From contig JAKOQB010000110.1 in assembly GCA_029778535.1 (NCBI GenBank), forward strand, positions 1-46,581: DNA of 46,581 nucleotides. The letters are read 5' to 3'. The notes under the pieces are model-generated. The model had not been told where the DNA came from, searched no databases, and was given only the letters and a program-made list of their open reading frames with translations. This document shows positions 7,739 through 16,313 of this stretch, piece by piece. This DNA comes from Pseudomonadota bacterium. Lineage in GTDB: Bacteria > Pseudomonadota > Gammaproteobacteria > Burkholderiales > Burkholderiaceae_F. Each line of letters starts with the position of its first letter. Position 1 is the first letter of the stretch. Made by a program: the position numbers and the translations under genes.

Positions 7739-10339
7739 ATGAGGCTCGATCGACGAGCATTTCTCAAGGGCGCCGGCGCCGCCACAGGAGTCGCTGCGTC
7801 CGGCTTCAGTCTCGAAGCGATCGCGCAGGCGGCGCAGAAAGCAAAGAAGGCCGCAGCCGCCGCGCCGCCGCTCGAGACGAAGATCGTCAAATCCGGCTGC
7901 GCGATCTGTCCGAATTTCTGCGGCATCAGCGCCACGGTAGTCAATGGCGTGGTGCGCACGATCTATCCGGACGAGGCGCGCGCCGACTTCTACAACCACG
8001 GCATCTGCCCGAAGGGTGCGTCGGGCATGTACAACACCTACGACCCGTATCGGTTGAAGAAGCCGTTGAAGCGGACCAACCCCGCCAAGGGCCCGAACGA
8101 GGATCCCAAGTGGGTCGAAGTCAGTTGGGACGAGGCGTTCGAGACGATCGCCGCGCGGCTGAACAAGATCAGGGCCGAGGATCCGCGCAAGCTCGTCTGG
8201 CAGCATGGCCAGGGCAAGTACCTGATCCAGGAACAGTTCTGTCAGGCGTTCACCAAGGCGTTCGGCACGCCGAACATGGTGCACCGGACCACCGCGTGCG
8301 AAGCGGCGCGCCACGTCGCCGATGAATTGACGTGGGCGAGCGCCGGCATCCTGCCGGACCTGAAGTACTCGAAGCTGCTGCTGAACTTCGGCGCCAACTA
8401 TCACGAAGGCGAACAGGCATCGCGCTGGCTCGACTGGCAGACGGTCACCAGCCGCGACAAGAATGGGCTGAAGATCGTCGTGGTCGAGCCGCGCCTGTCG
8501 GGCGTGGCCGCCAAGGCCGACGAATGGGTCGCGGTGCGGCCCGGCAAGGACCCGGTGCTGCTGCTCGCGATGGCGAAGGTGCTGATCGATGCCGATACGA
8601 TCGACGAACCTTTCCTCGTCGAGTTCACGAACGCGCCGCAACTGGTGGACGCGGCCGGCATCGTCGCCAAGGACAAGGACGGCAAGACGCCGTTGGTCTG
8701 GGACACGGCGACCAACTCCGCGAAGCCCTATGTGGCCGGAGTGAAGCCCGCGCTACGGGGGACCTACACGGTCGACGGCAAGCCGATGCGCACCGCGTTC
8801 CAGGTGCTCGCCGACAGCGTGAAGGACATCACGCCGCAATACGCCGAAGAAATCGCTGGCATTCCTGCCGCGACGGTCGTCCGCCTTGCACAGACGTTCG
8901 CGAAGGAAGCGCGGATCGGCGAAACGATCGAGATCGACGGCCTGAAGCTGCGCTACCGGCCGGCGGTGCTGTACACGTTCCGCGGCCTGTCCGCCAAGGA
9001 ATACGGCGTGCAGGGCTGGCGCATGGGGCTGATCCTGAACATGCTGGTCGGCAACATCGACGCGGTCGGGGGGCTGATCCTCGGCGGCGCCTATGCGCGG
9101 CCGCAGTATTTCGACGTCAGCAAGTGCGAGTTCCCGCCCAAGCGCGCGGATCTGGCGCAAAGCGTGTTCTTCCCGTACGCCAACCACCATATCGCGCAGA
9201 CGCCGTGCCTCACCGTGCAGGACCCGAAGGCATATGCGCTGGAGTACACGCCGGAGATGCAGATCTTCTACGGCACGAACCGTCCGGTTTCGATCCCGAA
9301 CTCTTGGCAGCAGTTCGACGGCCTGAAGAAGACCTTCAACGTCGTGATCGACGTGCTGATGACCGAATCGGCCTGGTACGCGGACATCGTGCTGCCCGAC
9401 AAGACGTACCTCGAGTCGTGGCACTTCGCACCCACACGCGGCACGCCGGACACTGGGCACGCGGCGATCCGGCAACCGATGACCAACCCCTACAAGCTCG
9501 AGTACGACGCGTTCTCTATCATGTGGGAACTGGCCAAGCGCGTTGGCATGCGCGACAAATTCGCCGAGGAATGCAACAAGTCGTGGGGCCTGAAGGAGAG
9601 CACCTTCAAGCCCGGCCGCGACTACACGCAGCGCGAGGGCGTCGAGGTCATCTGGGCCGACAAGACGAAGAAGGACTTTTCGGTCGCGATCGAGCAGGGC
9701 TTCGTCGGCAGCAGGAAGACCGCCAAGGGCAAGTACCTCTCCGGCGCCGAGGATAAGTTCAGGGGCCCGGGCAAGGCGAAGATCAAGTTCTATGCCGACC
9801 AGTTGATCGACACGTACTACAAGGTCGAGGAGATCGCGAAGAAGAACAACCTCGCGAAGATCGATCTGGCCAAGTACAAGATCGCGTACGCGCCGCTGCC
9901 GAACAAGGAGCACGCCTTTCCGACGCCGCACCGCGAGGCGGCGGAACTGCCCTTCTACGTGATCACGCACAAGCGGATGTACCGCAACCAGTCGGGCTTC
10001 ACCGTCAACAACGCGATCCTGAACCAGGCGCTGGGAGCCGACGCGGCGACCAACTACGTCCAGATCAACGCTGCGGCCGCAGAGAAACTCGGCGTCAAGA
10101 GCGGCGACACGGTCACGATCGAGACGCGCGTCGGCAAGATCAACGGCACCGCGCAAGTGGTGCAAGGCATCCGGCCGGACACGATCGCGGTGTCGTACCA
10201 CTACGGGCAGTGGAGTCCCGGCTATTCGCCGGCGGGCAGGAACGGGACCGCGATCAATCAGGTGCTGGAACACCACCCGGACCTGATCTCGGGCCACAAC
10301 TCGTTCAACGACACCAAGTGCAAGGTCTACAAGGCTTGA
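7739..10339 (+). CDS. Tat-exported molybdopterin oxidoreductase, catalytic subunit of an unassigned complex
   Basis: The 866-residue member of the DMSO-reductase superfamily (complex iron-sulfur molybdoenzymes) carries a Tat signal (RRAFLKGAG). An N-terminal [4Fe-4S] motif C-X2-C-X3-C-X28-C lies at C54, C57, C61 and C90, followed by a lysine (CPKG). C187 in HRTTACEAAR sits where Cys-ligated members such as PsrA, PhsA and ArrA bind molybdenum. C-terminal blocks such as THKRMYRNQSGF and KLGVKSGDTV fit the MopB dinucleotide-binding domain. It is not a second AioA: the cluster type, length and partners differ. Placement after aioBA suggests an arsenic or other oxyanion substrate (ArrA/ArxA-like), but sequence alone does not fix substrate or direction. 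Confidence 0.85.
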   Translation: MRLDRRAFLKGAGAATGVAASGFSLEAIAQAAQKAKKAAAAAPPLETKIVKSGCAICPNFCGISATVVNGVVRTIYPDEARADFYNHGICPKGASGMYNTYDPYRLKKPLKRTNPAKGPNEDPKWVEVSWDEAFETIAARLNKIRAEDPRKLVWQHGQGKYLIQEQFCQAFTKAFGTPNMVHRTTACEAARHVADELTWASAGILPDLKYSKLLLNFGANYHEGEQASRWLDWQTVTSRDKNGLKIVVVEPRLSGVAAKADEWVAVRPGKDPVLLLAMAKVLIDADTIDEPFLVEFTNAPQLVDAAGIVAKDKDGKTPLVWDTATNSAKPYVAGVKPALRGTYTVDGKPMRTAFQVLADSVKDITPQYAEEIAGIPAATVVRLAQTFAKEARIGETIEIDGLKLRYRPAVLYTFRGLSAKEYGVQGWRMGLILNMLVGNIDAVGGLILGGAYARPQYFDVSKCEFPPKRADLAQSVFFPYANHHIAQTPCLTVQDPKAYALEYTPEMQIFYGTNRPVSIPNSWQQFDGLKKTFNVVIDVLMTESAWYADIVLPDKTYLESWHFAPTRGTPDTGHAAIRQPMTNPYKLEYDAFSIMWELAKRVGMRDKFAEECNKSWGLKESTFKPGRDYTQREGVEVIWADKTKKDFSVAIEQGFVGSRKTAKGKYLSGAEDKFRGPGKAKIKFYADQLIDTYYKVEEIAKKNNLAKIDLAKYKIAYAPLPNKEHAFPTPHREAAELPFYVITHKRMYRNQSGFTVNNAILNQALGADAATNYVQINAAAAEKLGVKSGDTVTIETRVGKINGTAQVVQGIRPDTIAVSYHYGQWSPGYSPAGRNGTAINQVLEHHPDLISGHNSFNDTKCKVYKA

Positions 10340-10348
10340 GAGGCGATC

Positions 10349-11041
10349 ATGGCCAAGTTCGGAAGACTGATCGATACGAAACGGTGCATGGGCTGCCGCT
10401 CCTGTATTGCCGCCTGTGCGGTCGAGAACCACTTCACGCCGGGCTCGCCGTGGAACGTGATGCTGGAATACGAAGTCGGCACGTTCCCGAGCGTGAAGAA
10501 GATCTTCAACACGATGAACTGCATGCACTGCGATGCGCCGAGCTGCAAGGCCGCGTGCGACGCGATCGGCGTGCGCGCGATCAGCAAGAACCAGTTCGGC
10601 GTGGTGCTGATCGACTACAACAAGTGCATCGGCTGCGGCTACTGTTCGGCGGTGTGTCCTTACGGCGTGCCGCAGTTGAACAAGCAGGTCGCCGACCTGT
10701 ATCCCGGCAAGGGCAAGACGCCGGTCGAGGAGATTGCCGCCGCGCAACGACACCCGACGCATCGCAAGAAAGCGAAGGTCGCGGAGAAGTGCACGTTCTG
10801 CACGCACAAGCTGGAGCGGGCGGTCGCGGACGGCAAGGTCGATCGCATCGGCAAGGACCAGCAGTACACGCCGACCTGTGATCTCGTGTGCCCGGTGCAG
10901 GCGCGCATGTTCGGCGATATCTCCGATCCCGCCAGCGACATCTCCAGGCGGATCAAGGAGACCGGCGCGGTGCAGTTGAAGAAGCAGTTCGGCACCGGAC
11001 CGAACGTGTACTACGTGCTGGAGGAAGGAGCGAAGTCATGA
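10349..11041 (+). CDS. Four-cluster [4Fe-4S] electron-transfer subunit of the molybdoenzyme
   Basis: The 230-residue protein is of the DmsB/PsrB/NrfC/ArrB type. It begins GRLIDTKRCMGCRSCIAAC (C13, C16, C19, C23) and has further groups NCMHCDAPSCKAAC, NKCIGCGYCSAVCP and KCTFCTHK paired with PTCDLVCP, enough ligands for four clusters. It has no signal peptide, so it should fold in the cytoplasm and leave with the Tat-tagged catalytic subunit. Its expected job is to move electrons between the molybdenum centre and the next carrier. It starts 9 bp after the catalytic gene and its stop overlaps the cytochrome start by 4 bp, so a stoichiometric complex is likely. Confidence 0.9.
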   Translation: MAKFGRLIDTKRCMGCRSCIAACAVENHFTPGSPWNVMLEYEVGTFPSVKKIFNTMNCMHCDAPSCKAACDAIGVRAISKNQFGVVLIDYNKCIGCGYCSAVCPYGVPQLNKQVADLYPGKGKTPVEEIAAAQRHPTHRKKAKVAEKCTFCTHKLERAVADGKVDRIGKDQQYTPTCDLVCPVQARMFGDISDPASDISRRIKETGAVQLKKQFGTGPNVYYVLEEGAKS

Positions 11042-11340
11042 ATCGGCTGCTTATCGCATTGATCTGCGCGCTGCTGGCTGCGGCATGGGCGACCGCGGCG
11101 CCGGCGCAATCGAAGCCGAACAAGTCGCTGGCCGTCGACGGCAGCTTTCATCGCGCTCACGTCAACAAGGCCAGGCTCGACTGCGGAACCTGCCACGGCG
11201 CGAAGTCGCAGGCCGACATGCTGGTGCTGTCGACCAATCGCACCCACTCGGCGAACCTGCCTGCGCCGGTCGACCCGGCCGCCTGCCTGACGTGCCACAG
11301 GGGTGACGGCAAGTTCGCCTGGTACGGGAAGGTGAAGTGA
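11038..11340 (+). CDS. Small periplasmic diheme c-type cytochrome
   Basis: The 100-residue protein has a Sec signal peptide (MNRLLIALICALLAAAWATAAPAQ) and two haem-binding motifs, CGTCH and CLTCH. FHRAH lies just before the first haem site and could supply distal ligands, as in low-potential bis-His cytochromes of the c3/c7/NrfB kind. It overlaps the genes on both sides by 4 bp (ATGA before, GTGA after). It sits where many related operons encode a membrane quinone-reactive anchor, so it is the likely electron acceptor or donor of the complex. I cannot assign it to a named cytochrome. Confidence 0.88.
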   Translation: MNRLLIALICALLAAAWATAAPAQSKPNKSLAVDGSFHRAHVNKARLDCGTCHGAKSQADMLVLSTNRTHSANLPAPVDPAACLTCHRGDGKFAWYGKVK

Positions 11341-11975
11341 CGCCGGACGCATGCGCGCTGCGCGGCGCGCCGGCCGCGCAGCGCAGCAGGCTCTACTGGT
11401 TGATGGCCGGATGGCTGCTCGCGCCCAATGACGCGGAAGCGCGTGCGGCAATGCGTGAAATTGCGGCGCAGTCGGACGACGACGGCGAGACCGGGCCGGT
11501 GCTGCGCGCGCTGGCCGCGGCGCTCGATTCGGTCGAGCCCGCCGCGCTCGCGGTCGAACACACACGCCTGTTCGGAGGTCTGAGCCCGTCGTACGGTCCG
11601 CCACCGCCGATCGAATCGGCACAGCGCGGCGACGGAATCGACGCCCTGCTTGCGGTCAGCGGCGCGTATCGCGACGCCGGCTACGCCGACATCGATCCGG
11701 CGCTGCCCGACGATCATCTGGCGGTCGAGCTGAAGTTCATTGCGCTGCTGGCGCTGCGCGAGCACGAGGCCGCACTGGGCAGCGACGAGGACGGCGTGCG
11801 CGCGGCCCGGAGCCGGCAGCGGCGCTTCCTCGACCGTCATCTCGGCGCGTGGCTGCCGCACTATGCGCGGTCGATCGAGCGCGAATCGCGCGTGCCGGCG
11901 TTGGCGACGGCGATCAGCCTGCTCGACCGCGTGGTCGCGCGCGACCGCGCGTTCCTGGCGGACTCCGAGGCGTGA
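11337..11975 (+). CDS. TorD/DmsD-family molybdoenzyme chaperone
   Basis: The 212-residue, largely helical protein has features of the TorD fold: an early RSRLYWLMAGWLLAP helix, EHTRLFGGLSPSYGPPPPIES (the EHxxLF and P-PY-S type region) and a DHLAVELKFIALLA helix corresponding to the D-H-x-x-x-E-L-x-F block. Such chaperones bind the Tat signal of their molybdoenzyme and hold it until cofactor insertion is complete. The client is presumably the 7739 gene. The start is GTG, overlapping the cytochrome stop. The gene stop overlaps the next start (GTGA), supporting translational coupling. Confidence 0.87.
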   Translation: MTPDACALRGAPAAQRSRLYWLMAGWLLAPNDAEARAAMREIAAQSDDDGETGPVLRALAAALDSVEPAALAVEHTRLFGGLSPSYGPPPPIESAQRGDGIDALLAVSGAYRDAGYADIDPALPDDHLAVELKFIALLALREHEAALGSDEDGVRAARSRQRRFLDRHLGAWLPHYARSIERESRVPALATAISLLDRVVARDRAFLADSEA

Positions 11976-13588
11976 ACGCGGGCCGCGAACTTCCCGCCGC
12001 CGCCATCGAAGCGGCGGCGCGACAAGCGGCGCTTGCAGCGCTGCCGCCGCTGCCGGCCGCAGCCTGCGAATCGGTGCGATTCGAACGCGGCAGCACCGTG
12101 CTCGTGATCGGCGACGCTCAGCGCGCGGTGACGGCGGGCGCGGAACTGGCCGCCGACTTCGACGTGTTCGTTTTCGCCGCCGGCGCGCGCGCGCCGCAAC
12201 CGCGGCCGCGTCGCCTGCATGTGATCGGCCTCGCGCTCGCCGCGATCGGCGGACATCTGGGCCGCTTTCGCGCCCGCGTCGCCACCGCGGACGGGTCGCG
12301 CGATGTCGGAAATCTCAGCGCGAAGCCGGATGGAACGTTCGATCTCGTGCTCGATACCGGCGCTGCGCCGCTTTGTCCGCACGCCGTGCCGCCGCCGGGC
12401 TACTTCCGCGCGGCCGATGACACGGCCGCGCATGCGGCCGTTCGCCGCATCCGCGCCCTGCCGGCGACGATCGACAAGCCGCGCTATGTGCGCTACGAAT
12501 CTGCGCATTGCACGCATGCCAGCATGGGCGTCGCCGGTTGCGATCGCTGCCTGCCCGTATGCCCGGCGCAGGCGCTGTCGAGCCGCGGCGATTGCATTGC
12601 GGTGGACTTCAATCTGTGCCAGGGCTGCGCCACCTGCGTGGCCGCCTGCCCGACCGGTGCGCTGTCGTACGCGCCGCTGCCGTCGACGGCGACGCTGGCG
12701 CGGCTGCGCGCGCTGCTCGACGCCTATCGCGCGGCCGGCGGTCGCACCGCGCGCGTGCTGGTGCACCACCGCGACGACACCGCTGCCGCAAGCGACCCGA
12801 ATTGGCTGCCGCTCGAACTTCCCGCGCCGGCGCTGTTCGGTCTGGAACACATGCTGGCCGCGCTCGCATGGGGCGCGGCCGAAGTCGCGATCGCCGCGCG
12901 CGGGATCGCCGCTGAATCCGCGGCGACGCTGGAGGCGCAGGCCGACCTCGCGCACCGCCTGCTCGCGCTCGAAAGCGGCGGGCGATTGCGCGTGATCACC
13001 GGCGACGCCGCGCCCGGGCCACGCGCGCTCGCACCGTTGGTCGAACGCAGCGCGGGCGATCTGCCCGCGCACGACAAGCACGAGGCGATCTTCTCCGCGC
13101 TCGACCACCTGTGCGCCGAGTCTTCGCTGGGCACGACGCGGGCGCCGATCGATCTGACCCGCGGCGCCGCGATCGGCACGGTCGAAATCGACGCGAACAA
13201 GTGTTCACTGTGCCTCGCGTGCACGCAACTGTGTCCCACGCGGGCACTGATCGGCGCGAGAGGAGACACCGTCGAGCTGGGCTTCATCGAACAGAGATGC
13301 GTGCAGTGCGGACTGTGCGAACGCGGTTGCCCCGAGCGGGCGATCCGCCTGCGGCCGCGCTTCCTGCCGGATGGTTCGTCACGGAATCGCCCGCGGCCGA
13401 TCGCCAGCGATGGGCACGCCAGATGCCTCGAATGCGGCACGCCGTTCATGTCGCGGCGGATGCTCGAAGCCGGCATCGACAAGGTCAGGCACCTGCCGCA
13501 GATCGCCGCCGACGGTGCGCGCCGTCTGCGCATGTGCCCCGCGTGCCGGCAGCGCGCGACACTGCTGGACGCAGCGGGTTTACACTGA
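11972..13588 (+). CDS. Cytoplasmic polyferredoxin with C-terminal Cys4 motif
   Basis: The 538-residue protein has two pairs of ferredoxin motifs: near 186-232 (CDRCLPVCP, CQGCATCVAACP) and near 410-455 (CSLCLACTQLCP, CVQCGLCERGCP). Between them lies a domain of about 180 residues without cysteine. The last ~60 residues contain CLECG and CPACR, a possible zinc knuckle. No export signal is seen. Similar 4Fe-4S proteins occur beside TorD genes in formate-dehydrogenase-type clusters, and NapF plays a maturation role in nitrate reductase, so help with assembly or reduction of the molybdoenzyme is plausible. I chose the GTG at 11972, which overlaps the torD-like stop; the frame is open further upstream but in another gene. 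Confidence 0.8.
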   Translation: MNAGRELPAAAIEAAARQAALAALPPLPAAACESVRFERGSTVLVIGDAQRAVTAGAELAADFDVFVFAAGARAPQPRPRRLHVIGLALAAIGGHLGRFRARVATADGSRDVGNLSAKPDGTFDLVLDTGAAPLCPHAVPPPGYFRAADDTAAHAAVRRIRALPATIDKPRYVRYESAHCTHASMGVAGCDRCLPVCPAQALSSRGDCIAVDFNLCQGCATCVAACPTGALSYAPLPSTATLARLRALLDAYRAAGGRTARVLVHHRDDTAAASDPNWLPLELPAPALFGLEHMLAALAWGAAEVAIAARGIAAESAATLEAQADLAHRLLALESGGRLRVITGDAAPGPRALAPLVERSAGDLPAHDKHEAIFSALDHLCAESSLGTTRAPIDLTRGAAIGTVEIDANKCSLCLACTQLCPTRALIGARGDTVELGFIEQRCVQCGLCERGCPERAIRLRPRFLPDGSSRNRPRPIASDGHARCLECGTPFMSRRMLEAGIDKVRHLPQIAADGARRLRMCPACRQRATLLDAAGLH

Positions 13589-13642
13589 CCACGCGTGCCG
13601 CGCGCACAGAAGCAAGATCGCGGACGCTGTCGCGCCGTCCCG

Positions 13643-13996
13643 ATGATGAATCTCCGCACACGCCCGCTGCTGGCCCGCGCGATCGTCGCGATCTGTTGCG
13701 TGCTGTTGGTCGGCGCGCAGATCGGCAGCTTCACGCATGCGCTGACCCATCTCGGAAAAGCCGGCAGTGCCGTCGCAGAGACCGCGCAAGCCAAAGGCAC
13801 GGGTCAGCCCGCTGAAGCGGGCAGTTGCGATCTGTGCCTTTCCTTCGGCGGCCTGGCGCACCTTCTGAACCCGGCGCCGCTGGCGATCGCTGCGCCCGAC
13901 GCTTCCCGATCCATCACCGCCGCCGCCATCGTTTCCGCGGCGCTCGCGTTTGTCCCGCGCTACCGCTCGCGCGCTCCTCCGGCTGTGCTGCGCTGA
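13643..13996 (+). CDS. DUF2946-like small exported/membrane protein
   Basis: The 117-residue protein has a hydrophobic N-terminal segment (RAIVAICCVLLVGAQ), then HALTHLG and a cysteine-containing CDLCLSFGGLAH, the pattern of DUF2946-type proteins often found next to metal-uptake or metal-resistance genes in Proteobacteria. The His and Cys spacing suggests a metal-binding site. A second hydrophobic stretch lies near 95-105. It starts 54 bp after the polyferredoxin and precedes the metal-transport genes, to which it probably belongs. Starts at 13643 and 13646 are both possible. Confidence 0.65.
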   Translation: MMNLRTRPLLARAIVAICCVLLVGAQIGSFTHALTHLGKAGSAVAETAQAKGTGQPAEAGSCDLCLSFGGLAHLLNPAPLAIAAPDASRSITAAAIVSAALAFVPRYRSRAPPAVLR

Positions 13997-14056
13997 CCTG
14001 AAGCACGCGGCCGCGGTCACGCGGTCACCCCGTTTTCATACATCAAGGAGCAATGC

Positions 14057-15394
14057 ATGCACGCGCGCAAGTTGCGCGCGCTGCTGGTGCTGGGGTTGGT
14101 GCCGCTGGGAACACGCGCGGCCGACGATCCCTTGCAGCAGTTGCGCGCCGAAATCCAGGAACTGAAGCAAAGCTACGAAACGAGACTGCGCCAGCTCGAA
14201 GAGCGGCTGGCGCAGGCCGAGGCGGCGAAGACTGCAGCGCCACCGCCCGCTGCCGCCACGATCGCAACCGCCGCCGCAAACGCCTTCAACCCCACGCTGT
14301 CGGTGATCCTGAGCGGCAGCTACGCCCACCTGAGCCAGGACCCGAACCGCTACCGTATCAGCGGCTTTCTGACCGGCGGCGAAATCGGCCCCGGCGCGCG
14401 CAGCTTTGCGCTGTCGGAATCCGAGGTCAGTCTTGGCGCCAACGTCGATCCGTATCTGGCGGGAACGCTGACGCTGTCGGTCGCCCCCGACAACTCGCTG
14501 TCGATCGAGGAAGCGTTCTTCCAGACCACGGCCCTCGGCAACGGTCTGCGCGTGAAGGGCGGGCGCTTCTTTTCCGGCATCGGATATCTGAACGAGCAGC
14601 ACGCTCACACGTGGGACTTCTTCGACGCACCGCTCGCATATCAGGCCTTCCTCGGCACGCAATTCGCCCAGGACGGACTGCAGTTGCGCTGGCTCGCGCC
14701 AACCGACACCTTCATCGAGCTCGGCGCCGAGGCCGGCAACGGCCGCGAGTTTCCCGCCATGCAGAACGACAGCAACGGCATCGGCAGCGGCGCGGTGAGC
14801 GCGCATATCGGCGGCGATGCCGGCTTCAGCAGCAGTTGGCGCGCCGGGGTCTCGTATCTCTCGGCCTCGCCGCGCGACCGGTCGTCCGACGGCTTCGACG
14901 CCAACGACAACGCGGTGCGCAACGTCTTCAGCGGGACGAGCCGTATGTGGCTGGCGGACTTCGTCTGGAAGTGGGCGCCGAACGGCAATCCGGTCCAGCG
15001 CAATCTGAAGCTGCAGGCCGAGTTCTTCCGCCGGCGTGAAGCGGGCACGCTCGTCTTCGACGCCGATGGCGCGGCCGCGACGGGTCGCTACGCAAGCCGG
15101 CAATGGGGCGCCTACGCGCAGGCTGCGTACCAGTTCATGCCGCGCTGGTCGACCGGGCTGCGCTACGACCGTCTCGATCGCGGCACGGTCAACTTCGCCG
15201 CTGCCGATCCCGCGCTGCTTGCGCCGCGCTTCAATCCTTCGCGATGGACCGCGATGCTGGCGTATGCCCCGAGCGAATTCAGCCGCTTCAGATTGCAGGT
15301 CGCCGCCGATCGCTCGCGCCCGGGCGTGACCGACAACCAGTTCCGCGTCGACTACCAGATGAGCCTCGGCGCCCACGGCGCGCACAGCTTCTGA
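14057..15394 (+). CDS. Outer-membrane beta-barrel protein of the metal-uptake operon
   Basis: The 445-residue protein has a signal peptide (MHARKLRALLVLGLVPLGTRA), then a heptad-like coiled coil at about 25-60 (LQQLRAEIQELK), a Pro/Ala linker and a long stretch of alternating aromatic and polar strands typical of a porin-like barrel, ending in F (AHSF), the usual C-terminal signature for BAM insertion. The coiled coil plus barrel plan recalls OprP-type porins. Placement directly before a ZnuA-like gene suggests passage of metal across the outer membrane. AGGAG lies 6 bp before the ATG at 14057; another ATG at 14053 is out of frame. The 60 bp upstream show no recognisable Zur box. Confidence 0.75.
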   Translation: MHARKLRALLVLGLVPLGTRAADDPLQQLRAEIQELKQSYETRLRQLEERLAQAEAAKTAAPPPAAATIATAAANAFNPTLSVILSGSYAHLSQDPNRYRISGFLTGGEIGPGARSFALSESEVSLGANVDPYLAGTLTLSVAPDNSLSIEEAFFQTTALGNGLRVKGGRFFSGIGYLNEQHAHTWDFFDAPLAYQAFLGTQFAQDGLQLRWLAPTDTFIELGAEAGNGREFPAMQNDSNGIGSGAVSAHIGGDAGFSSSWRAGVSYLSASPRDRSSDGFDANDNAVRNVFSGTSRMWLADFVWKWAPNGNPVQRNLKLQAEFFRRREAGTLVFDADGAAATGRYASRQWGAYAQAAYQFMPRWSTGLRYDRLDRGTVNFAAADPALLAPRFNPSRWTAMLAYAPSEFSRFRLQVAADRSRPGVTDNQFRVDYQMSLGAHGAHSF

Positions 15395-15404
15395 GGGGAC
15401 CGCC

Positions 15405-16313
15405 ATGAGAATCCGTCCGTTGCTTGCGACACTCTTCTTCACCCTGCTGGGCGCGCAAGGCCCGGCACACGCCGCGCTGCGCGTGCTCGCGTGCGAACCG
15501 GAATGGGGCGCGCTGGTGCATGAACTCGCCGGCGACAAGGTCACTGTCTACACCGCGACCAATGCGCTGCAGGACCCGCACCAGATCCAGGCGCGGCCGA
15601 GCCTGATCGCCAGCGCGCGCAATGCCGATCTCGTGGTCTGCACCGGCGCCGAACTGGAGATCGGATGGCTGCCCGTGCTGCTGCGCCAGTCCGGCAACGC
15701 GCGCATCCAGCCGGGCACGAAAGGTTACTTCGAGGCCGCCGAGTACGTGACGAAGCTCGAGGTTCCGACGCGCGTCGACCGCTCCGAGGGCGACGTGCAT
15801 CCCGCGGGCAATCCGCACATCCAGACCGATCCGCGCAACATCGCGCGCGTGGCGGCCGCGCTCGGACCGCGACTGGCCGAACTCGACGCCGCGAACGCGG
15901 CGACGTATCAGGCGCGGCTGGCGGACTTCAACGCGCGCTGGTCGGCGGCGATCGCGCGTTGGGACAAGCAGGCCGAACCGCTGCGCGGCACCCGCGTCGT
16001 CGTGCAGCACAAGGCATTTTCGTACCTGCTGGCCTGGCTCGGCGTAATCGAAGTCACGACGCTGGAGCCGAAGCCGGGCGTTGAGCCATCGAGCGGCTAC
16101 CTGTCCGAGGTGCTGGCGCGCGTGCAGCGCGAGCCGGTAAAGATGGTGCTGCGCGCTGCGTACAACGACGGCCGCAGCTCCGAATGGCTGGCGCAGCGGG
16201 CGAAGATTGCGGTCGTCGTCTTGCCGTCCACCGTCGGCGGCAACGACAAGGCGAAGGATCTCTTTTCGCTGTTCGACGACACGGTCGCGCGGCTCGCCGG
16301 AGCGCAGCCGTGA
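15405..16313 (+). CDS. znuA: ZnuA-like periplasmic metal-binding protein of an ABC transporter
   Basis: The 302-residue cluster A-I (TroA/ZnuA) binding protein has a signal peptide ending AHA. Candidate ligands are H59 (QDPHQIQARPS), H138 (NPHIQTD) and H202 (VQHKAFSYL), with a C-terminal acidic site near GGNDKAKD. The long His-rich loop of many ZnuA proteins is absent; H132 stands alone there. Zinc is the first guess, manganese possible. It follows the barrel protein by 10 bp and overlaps the permease gene (GTGA). The symbol reflects family, not proven specificity. Confidence 0.82.
   Translation: MRIRPLLATLFFTLLGAQGPAHAALRVLACEPEWGALVHELAGDKVTVYTATNALQDPHQIQARPSLIASARNADLVVCTGAELEIGWLPVLLRQSGNARIQPGTKGYFEAAEYVTKLEVPTRVDRSEGDVHPAGNPHIQTDPRNIARVAAALGPRLAELDAANAATYQARLADFNARWSAAIARWDKQAEPLRGTRVVVQHKAFSYLLAWLGVIEVTTLEPKPGVEPSSGYLSEVLARVQREPVKMVLRAAYNDGRSSEWLAQRAKIAVVVLPSTVGGNDKAKDLFSLFDDTVARLAGAQP

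Noticed and set aside
7739..10339. Idea that the second molybdoenzyme is a duplicate AioA or a formate dehydrogenase
   Set aside because: It has a fourth cluster cysteine (C90), its own Tat signal and a DmsB-type partner, unlike AioA. It lacks the selenocysteine or Cys-His-Ser-Pro type active site of formate dehydrogenases.
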